Shown here one piece after another: positions 6,892 through 10,664 of a stretch of DNA of 10,664 nt. The number at the start of each line of letters is the position of its first letter. The first letter of the stretch is position 1. The notes beneath the pieces are model-generated. The model saw only the letters and a program-made list of their open reading frames with translations. It ran no database searches and was not told the DNA's origin. The position numbers and the translations under genes were made by a program. This stretch comes from an uncultured Clostridia bacterium (GTDB lineage Bacteria; Bacillota; Clostridia; Oscillospirales; Acutalibacteraceae): NCBI GenBank assembly GCA_937901145.1, contig CALCHE010000195.1, positions 1 through 10,664 of the forward strand, read 5' to 3'.

Positions 6892-7860
6892 TTATTCCAA
6901 ATTAGCCTTAACTACTACTTCTTTTCTGCCGTGCTTATAAAGCTTGCGGTTATCGAGTGCCCACATTCTCTGAGAGAATTCACCGTCCTTGAGGTCGGCT
7001 GTAGCACTTGTGATTTCATTGATTGTGGCATCTAATTTGTCGAGCTCGCTGAGAATTTCAGCTTCGAGGAACATTGGTCTTACCGCTGCACCGAAATCTG
7101 GTTCACCGTGGTGAGAAATAACCATATGCTGTAAAAGCATAGCCTTTTCCTCGTCGATGCCGAGCTGTTTTGCCTTTTCTTCGATTTTGACCGCACCCAT
7201 AACCAGATGGCCTAAAAGCTCACCCTTTACGGAATAACCTGTGACAAGACCGGCGGAACTGATGTCAAATTCATCGATTTTACAAAGGTCGTGGACTATA
7301 GCACCGCACATAAGAAGGTCACGGTCCACAGCGGGGTAAATACTGCACACACCCTCACAGAGCTTAAGAATGGAAAGAGTGTGGTACAAAAGACCGCCTC
7401 TGATGGCGTGATGAAGCTTGAAGGCGGCAGGCCAGAAGAGAATTTTTTCTTCTCTGTCCTTGACGAGAGCAAAGGTGAGGTGCTTTAGCTCCTCATCCTT
7501 TACAGAGGCGATGATATTCATAATCTGTCCGAGCATCATTTCACCGCTGTATTCTGCAGTGGGAACGAAGTCTGCTATGTCTACACCGTCGGTTTCGTTA
7601 ACCTTTCTCATACGGTCGATACGAAGCTGATCATTGCCGTTAAACTGAGTTACGGTACCTCTGATTTTTACCAGATCACCTGCCTGATATGTTCCGTGAG
7701 AAAGCTCGTTGTAGTCCCAAAGCTTACCGCTGATTTCTCCTTTTTTGTCGCAAAGAATAAGGTCAAGGTAGGCGGCGCCCTTTACATTTACTTTTTTGTC
7801 AGCAGTTTTTATGAGCCAGAAGCCGTCGTTGCTGCCGTTTGAACCGAATGCACTGTTCAT
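6892..7860 (-). CDS. yhaM: YhaM-type 3'-5' exoribonuclease (OB fold + HD domain)
   Basis: A 322-aa protein matching the YhaM/CBF1 family, Mn-dependent 3'-5' exonucleases that act on RNA ends and possibly DNA. An N-terminal OB fold (about 14-90: GAAYLDLILCDKKGEISGKLWDY and DLVKIRGTVTQFNGNDQLRI) is followed by an HD domain. That domain includes LLYHTLSILKL (His160), IVHDLCK (His190-Asp191), LLGHLVMG (His218), VISHHGE (His250-His251) and SELDKLDA (Asp274). These are the expected metal ligands. B. subtilis YhaM is about 314 aa, so length fits. The start ATG overlaps the stop of the Mini-III gene in ATGA, and the glutamate codons at the end of that gene supply its GAGGAGG ribosome site. It is therefore translationally coupled as the third gene of the obg operon. 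Confidence 0.88.
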   Translation of the reverse strand: MNSAFGSNGSNDGFWLIKTADKKVNVKGAAYLDLILCDKKGEISGKLWDYNELSHGTYQAGDLVKIRGTVTQFNGNDQLRIDRMRKVNETDGVDIADFVPTAEYSGEMMLGQIMNIIASVKDEELKHLTFALVKDREEKILFWPAAFKLHHAIRGGLLYHTLSILKLCEGVCSIYPAVDRDLLMCGAIVHDLCKIDEFDISSAGLVTGYSVKGELLGHLVMGAVKIEEKAKQLGIDEEKAMLLQHMVISHHGEPDFGAAVRPMFLEAEILSELDKLDATINEITSATADLKDGEFSQRMWALDNRKLYKHGRKEVVVKANLE

Positions 7861-8258
7861 TCTTCTTCCTCCTCTGTAATCATTTCGAAAATTTCACTGA
7901 GTCTTTCTGTTTCACCCTTAAGGTAAAGATAACCGAAAAGAGCCTCGAGCCCTGTGGCGAGGTGATAATCTGCCTCGCTCATATTTTTTGCCTTGTGGTT
8001 GACGTGGGCATTTCTGCCTCTGCGGACAACACTCTGCTCCTGCTCGGTGAGTCTGTCTCTTATTCTTTCTACTGCCTTTGCCTGAGCGGATGCTTTTACC
8101 ATAGAGGAGGCTTTATTGTGAAGCTTGTTAACGGGGCGGTTAGCCTCGCAGACCAATTTTTCTCTCACAAAAAGATCGAAAACTGTGTCGCCGATGAAGG
8201 CAAGATTAAGGGGACTCAGCATATTTACATCACATTTTGCTGCGGTTAATTTTTCCAT
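7857..8258 (-). CDS. mrnC: Mini-ribonuclease III
   Basis: A 133-aa RNase III-like catalytic domain without a dsRNA-binding domain, the form called Mini-III, which trims the ends of 23S rRNA in Firmicutes. LSPLNLAFIGDTVFDLFVRE (14-33) carries the catalytic Asp24 and Asp28; the latter is Glu in most RNase III enzymes. PVNKLHNKASSMVKASAQA, VVRRGRNAHV and a GLEALFGYLYLKGETERL block (Glu105) match the B. subtilis enzyme. The protein ends in a run of five Glu whose GAGGAGG codons also serve as the ribosome site of the next gene. It starts 15 bases after the obg stop; the preceding AAGGAT site is weak and overlaps that stop, so coupling to obg translation is likely. Confidence 0.9.
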   Translation of the reverse strand: MEKLTAAKCDVNMLSPLNLAFIGDTVFDLFVREKLVCEANRPVNKLHNKASSMVKASAQAKAVERIRDRLTEQEQSVVRRGRNAHVNHKAKNMSEADYHLATGLEALFGYLYLKGETERLSEIFEMITEEEEE

Positions 8259-8273
8259 ATATTATATAAATCC

Positions 8274-9545
8274 TTAGTTCATAAATTCAAATTCGAAGTC
8301 ATATATGCTTACTATGTCGCCTTCCTGTACGCCTTTTTCGCGAAGCGCATCGATAATGCCACTGGAAATAAGGACTCTCTGGAAATACTGCAGGGATTCG
8401 TAGTCGTCCAGGTCTGTCTGACAGAGAATACGGATAAGGAAAGGCGCTTCGACGATGTAGACATCCTCTTCGACGGTGATAGTAAAGCCTGTGTCCTGCT
8501 TTTTAAGGAGAGTTTCGAGAGGTATTTCTTCCTTTTCGTATTTCTTTACAGGGGGAAGAGTAGCGAGCTTAGCTGCTACAGCATCGATAACTTCTTTAGT
8601 ACCCTCTAAAATGGGTGCACACATTTCGAAGTAGGTGTAGCCTTTATTCTCGATGTATTTTCTGAAAGACTCTCTCTGCTCATCGGTGGCAAGGTCAATT
8701 TTATTACCTGCTACTATCTGAGGACATTCGGCAAGATCAGGATTAAAGCGTTCAAGCTCCAGGTTGATTTTTTCGAAATCCTCTACGGGGTCTCTTCCTT
8801 CGCTGCCTGCTACGTCGACGATGTGGAGAAGCATACGGCATCTCTCTACGTGTCTCAGAAATTCGTGACCGAGACCTATGCCTTCACTTGCGCCCTCGAT
8901 AAGTCCGGGAATATCGGCGATGACAAAGGATGAGCCTTCACCCATGGATACCACGCCTAAAACGGGTGTGATAGTAGTAAAATGGTAGTCGCCTATAATG
9001 GGCTTAGCCTGACTTACCACGGAAATGAAGCTCGATTTACCCACATTAGGGAAGCCTAAAAGACCTACATCAGCCAGAAGCTTTAATTCGAGAGTTACCT
9101 CCCATTCCTCACCGGGCATACCTGCTTTGGCGAAACGGGGAGTCTGTCTGGTGGCTGTGGCGAAGTGTCTGTTACCCCAGCCGCCCTTGCCGCCTTTGGC
9201 AGCTACGAAGGGCTCGTCAGTAGACATATCAGCCATAATTACACCGCTGTCGCTTTCACGGATAACAGTGCCTCGGGGAACCTTGATAATCAGGTCCTCG
9301 GCTTTTCTGCCGTTTCTTCCTCCGCCCTGACCGTCAGCGCCTGTGGGAGCCTTATATTTTCTCTTGTACTTGAAGTCGTTGAGAGTAGAGAGGTTATCAT
9401 CAATCATAAAAACGATGTCACCGCCCTTACCTCCGTCACCGCCGTCGGGACCGCCTGCGGCTACGAATTTTTCACGGTGAAAGGCTACGGCTCCGTTACC
9501 GCCGTTACCTGCTTTTATAAAAATTTTTGCTTTATCTACAAACAT
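8274..9545 (-). CDS. obg: GTPase Obg (CgtA)
   Basis: A 423-aa essential GTPase of late 50S ribosome assembly, also linked to stress and sporulation control in Firmicutes. The Obg fold spans about residues 1-158 with the usual glycine-rich segments (AAGGPDGGDGGKGGDI, DGQGGGRNGR, AKGGKGGWGN). The G domain has G1 GFPNVGKSS (164-172), G2 TTITP (190-194), G3 DIPG (211-214), G4 NKID (281-284) and G5 CAPILEGT (309-316). The C-terminal OCT domain (about 345-420, GFTITVEEDVYIVEAP onwards) marks it as Gram-positive Obg. AAGGAGG at 9553-9559 precedes the ATG by 7 bases. It is first in an operon with mrnC and yhaM. The rplU-rpmA genes that often precede obg in Firmicutes are not on its 5' side here. Confidence 0.97.
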   Translation of the reverse strand: MFVDKAKIFIKAGNGGNGAVAFHREKFVAAGGPDGGDGGKGGDIVFMIDDNLSTLNDFKYKRKYKAPTGADGQGGGRNGRKAEDLIIKVPRGTVIRESDSGVIMADMSTDEPFVAAKGGKGGWGNRHFATATRQTPRFAKAGMPGEEWEVTLELKLLADVGLLGFPNVGKSSFISVVSQAKPIIGDYHFTTITPVLGVVSMGEGSSFVIADIPGLIEGASEGIGLGHEFLRHVERCRMLLHIVDVAGSEGRDPVEDFEKINLELERFNPDLAECPQIVAGNKIDLATDEQRESFRKYIENKGYTYFEMCAPILEGTKEVIDAVAAKLATLPPVKKYEKEEIPLETLLKKQDTGFTITVEEDVYIVEAPFLIRILCQTDLDDYESLQYFQRVLISSGIIDALREKGVQEGDIVSIYDFEFEFMN

Positions 9546-9597
9546 TTTTCTGCCTCCTTACGGGTAGTAATGCTATTTTAATGGGTATAATCAATTA

Positions 9598-9626
9598 ATT
9601 ATACTATATTGTAGAAAAAATAGCAA
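9598..9626 (-). promoter_or_regulatory. Sigma-A-type promoter of the obg operon
   Basis: TTGCTA (9626-9621) and a perfect TATAAT (9603-9598) on the minus strand are 17 bases apart. The expected start lies near 9591, giving a leader of about 45 bases before the obg ATG at 9545. Confidence 0.7.
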
Positions 9627-9640
9627 TAATTTTATGGGGG

Positions 9641-9772
9641 AATAATGGAAAAGAAATCTGCCGAACTATGATAATCCGTGAGGATGACCCGTTACATACA
9701 TCATTGACAGAGTTTGATAGGTTTTGCATTGGGGTACATAGTGTGGTGAAAAAATACACCTCAGGGCAATAA
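9641..9772 (+). pseudogene. Decayed spoVT-like (AbrB/SpoVT) fragment
   Basis: Reading 9647 onward in frame gives GKEICRTMIIREDDPL, followed after a drifted stretch by VHSVVKKYTSG and a stop at 9770-9772. The intact SpoVT beginning at 10571 reads PKEIRRTMRIREG, and SpoVT proteins continue DPLEIF...GEVVLKKYSP, so both ends align in order and at nearly the right spacing. At DNA level GAAATC, ACTATG and ATCCGTGAG are identical to the gene at 10571. The expected N-terminal swapped-hairpin residues (MKATGIVRRIDDLGRVVIP) are absent upstream and the GAF part is missing downstream. No start codon or ribosome site fits. This is a remnant of about 40 codons rather than a working gene. The reading is by eye; the first half of the match is strong, the second half moderate. 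Confidence 0.7.
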
Positions 9773-9790
9773 TGCTCTGAGGTGTATTTT
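9751..9790. terminator. Long bidirectional terminator hairpin
   Basis: A 17-bp stem, left arm 9751-9767 (AAAATACACCTCAGGGC) and right arm 9774-9790 (GCTCTGAGGTGTATTTT), with one G-T opposition that pairs in RNA and a 6-base loop. T runs at the 3' side and A runs at the 5' side make it functional both ways. It includes the last bases of the stop of the minus-strand gene at 9789 and the end of the spoVT remnant. Confidence 0.85.
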
Positions 9791-10400
9791 AAATTGGCAA
9801 GGAAAATCCACTGTAAGGCGTGTACCATCCCTTCAGTTCTTTTTGTTTATCAAATATGTTTTTAATTATATGACGATATAATTTTTCGCTTGGCCATATA
9901 TGCTTATTGTTATAAAAGTAATCCATCTGTAACTCTAACAAAGGAATATATGAATTTGTCATTCCTCTGAATTTGATATTTACTTCGTCTCGATAACCGC
10001 AATATCCTTCTTCACCCATTATCATTTTTTTGTTACGAAAAGGCTCAAAATCAAGAGCGTTACACAATGGAAGCAAAGTTTCCACTTGTTTTTTTGTTAA
10101 TTTAATTCCATATGAGAAGATCACTTCTTGTTCATAATCTTCGTCTTTGAAGAGAGATGGTTTAAAATTTGTTTTTTCAGAGGAAATCCACTTTACGGGA
10201 TACAAGGTATCGTATGAATGTAGTTTGCCATTCCTTTCTTCAACTTCCATTCCTTGAATAGCAGGATATTGATGCTTCCAATTAAAAACTTGGTAAGAAA
10301 GTTCGCGCTCTGGTAAATTTAACAGTATTATACTATCTGGATTTCCATACCCAATGGTTTCGATAAATTCAATTTTTGAAAAATAAACAGGTTCGCTCAT
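9789..10400 (-). CDS. Unrecognised AT-rich orphan protein
   Basis: A 203-aa protein that I cannot assign to a family. It begins MSEPVYFSKIEFIETIGYGN, has no signal peptide or membrane segment and should be a soluble cytoplasmic protein. It is rich in Lys, Glu, Tyr and Asn. Visible blocks are PDSIILLNLPERELSYQVFNW, GIKLTKKQVETLLPLCNAL, a KKMIMGEEGYCGYRDEVNIKF segment and a WYTPYSGFSLPI tail. The frame extends upstream to an ATG at 10421, but AAGGTGGTG lies 9 bases before the ATG at 10400 and the promoter -10 is too close for the longer form. Codon and base use are clearly more AT-rich than in the obg operon next door, suggesting transfer. It sits between a spoVT remnant and intact spoVT, with its own promoter and terminator. 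An accessory role such as an immunity or defence protein is possible but unsupported. Confidence 0.75.
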   Translation of the reverse strand: MSEPVYFSKIEFIETIGYGNPDSIILLNLPERELSYQVFNWKHQYPAIQGMEVEERNGKLHSYDTLYPVKWISSEKTNFKPSLFKDEDYEQEVIFSYGIKLTKKQVETLLPLCNALDFEPFRNKKMIMGEEGYCGYRDEVNIKFRGMTNSYIPLLELQMDYFYNNKHIWPSEKLYRHIIKNIFDKQKELKGWYTPYSGFSLPI

Positions 10401-10424
10401 CGTTTTGTTCACCACCTTCATTTC

Positions 10425-10453
10425 ATTATATCAAAACAACTTTCAAAAGTAAA
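10425..10453 (-). promoter_or_regulatory. Sigma-A-type promoter of the orphan gene
   Basis: On the minus strand TTTACT (10453-10448) and a perfect TATAAT (10430-10425) are 17 bases apart. Transcription would start near 10418, which leaves room for the AAGGTGGTG site and supports the ATG at 10400. Confidence 0.6.
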
Positions 10454-10462
10454 TTCATACAG

Positions 10463-10468
10463 TATAAT
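10463..10468 (+). promoter_or_regulatory. Possible -10 box upstream of spoVT
   Basis: A perfect TATAAT on the plus strand about 100 bases before the spoVT ATG, but the -35 position (10440-10445, CTTTCA) fits poorly. If used, the palindrome at 10519-10537 would be in the 5' leader. I found no good sigma-G type site, which would be expected for a forespore gene. Confidence 0.25.
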
Positions 10469-10518
10469 TTCCTTCCTTTTACAAACACTAACAGCACAAT
10501 TTGAAAATTATGCCGTAG

Positions 10519-10537
10519 GGGCGGACATCATCCGCCC
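10519..10537. repeat. GC-rich palindrome, REP-like
   Basis: GGGCGGA (10519-10525) and TCCGCCC (10531-10537) form a perfect 7-bp stem with loop CATCA, within GTAGGGGCGGACATCATCCG. It is strikingly GC-rich in an AT-rich gap, and short repeats of this look are scattered between genes in many gut Clostridia. There is no T tract after it, so it is not a terminator. Copies elsewhere cannot be tested here. Confidence 0.55.
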
Positions 10538-10570
10538 GTCGACGAAATCAGCGAGGAGAGAAAGATATAT

Positions 10571-10664
10571 ATGAAAGCAACAGGAATAGTCCGTCGTATA
10601 GACGACCTCGGCAGAGTCGTAATTCCCAAAGAAATCAGAAGAACTATGAGAATCCGTGAGGGCG
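10571..10664 (+). CDS. spoVT: Stage V sporulation protein T, 5' end only
   Basis: The first 31 codons read MKATGIVRRIDDLGRVVIP followed by KEIRRTMRIREG, the swapped-hairpin AbrB DNA-binding domain of SpoVT, the forespore transcription regulator that tunes sigma-G dependent genes. The full protein is normally about 178 aa with a C-terminal GAF domain; the rest lies beyond the window. AGGAG at 10554-10558 is 12 bases before the ATG, rather long spacing but the only candidate. AbrB itself shares this start type, so SpoVT is favoured by the exact ATGIVRRIDDLGRVVIPKEI sequence. A degraded copy lies about 0.9 kb upstream on the same strand. Confidence 0.9.
   Translation, partial: MKATGIVRRIDDLGRVVIPKEIRRTMRIREG

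Noticed and set aside
9751..9790. Long inverted repeat as the end of an insertion sequence
   Set aside because: There is no transposase, no second copy within the window and no target duplication seen; T runs on both sides fit a terminator.
9604..9828. 74-aa minus-strand ORF over the spoVT remnant
   Set aside because: It lacks a ribosome site, spans the terminator hairpin and overlaps the end of the orphan gene; it is the antisense of the remnant.
1..10664. CRISPR array, tRNA, rRNA or transposase genes
   Set aside because: No regularly spaced repeats, no tRNA-like cloverleaf or rRNA sequence and no transposase motifs were seen on either strand.

Overview
The window looks like chromosomal DNA from a spore-forming Clostridia-class Firmicute, probably a gut member of the Oscillospiraceae/Ruminococcaceae. 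The basis is strong AGGAGG-type ribosome binding sites, sigma-A-type promoters, an obg-mrnC-yhaM-like RNA/ribosome operon of Firmicute type, a SpoVT gene, and several proteins (Gly/His-rich membrane protein, sigma/anti-sigma pair, GH43-like and ceramidase-like enzymes) of a style common in that group. The lineage is inferred from these traits, not from a marker gene.

Layout. 1-174: upstream end with a possible structured RNA. 175-1356 (+): Gly/His-rich membrane protein with a GGADGPT motif. A bidirectional terminator separates it from a convergent choloylglycine-hydrolase-type amidase (1401-2444, -). That amidase has a clear promoter and is divergent from a GH43-like glycosidase with a membrane anchor (2598-3674, +). 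A second bidirectional terminator precedes an overlapping ECF sigma factor / membrane anti-sigma pair (5000-3728, -). Next comes a secreted neutral-ceramidase-like protein (6853-5105, -) with its own terminator. It lies just downstream of the operon obg (9545-8274), mrnC (8258-7857) and a YhaM-type HD exoribonuclease (7860-6892), all on the minus strand behind a good sigma-A promoter at 9598-9626.

The right end (9,600-10,664) is the unusual part. A decayed fragment of a spoVT-like gene (9641-9772, +) ends in a long bidirectional hairpin. An AT-rich, unrecognised gene (10400-9789, -) follows. Then come a GC-rich palindrome and the 5' end of an intact spoVT (10571 onward, +), which runs off the window. 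The order remnant - orphan gene - intact spoVT suggests duplication and insertion at this locus.

How the genes work together. obg, mrnC and yhaM form one housekeeping unit (50S maturation GTPase, 23S rRNA trimming, RNA decay). The sigma/anti-sigma pair is a self-contained signalling unit. The amidase, GH43-like protein and ceramidase-like protein are probably separate envelope or catabolic functions, two of them predicted to cleave N-acyl amide bonds. I see no CRISPR array, tRNA, rRNA, transposase or obvious defence system. The best candidates for something undescribed are the orphan gene between the spoVT copies and the GGADGPT-bearing membrane protein.
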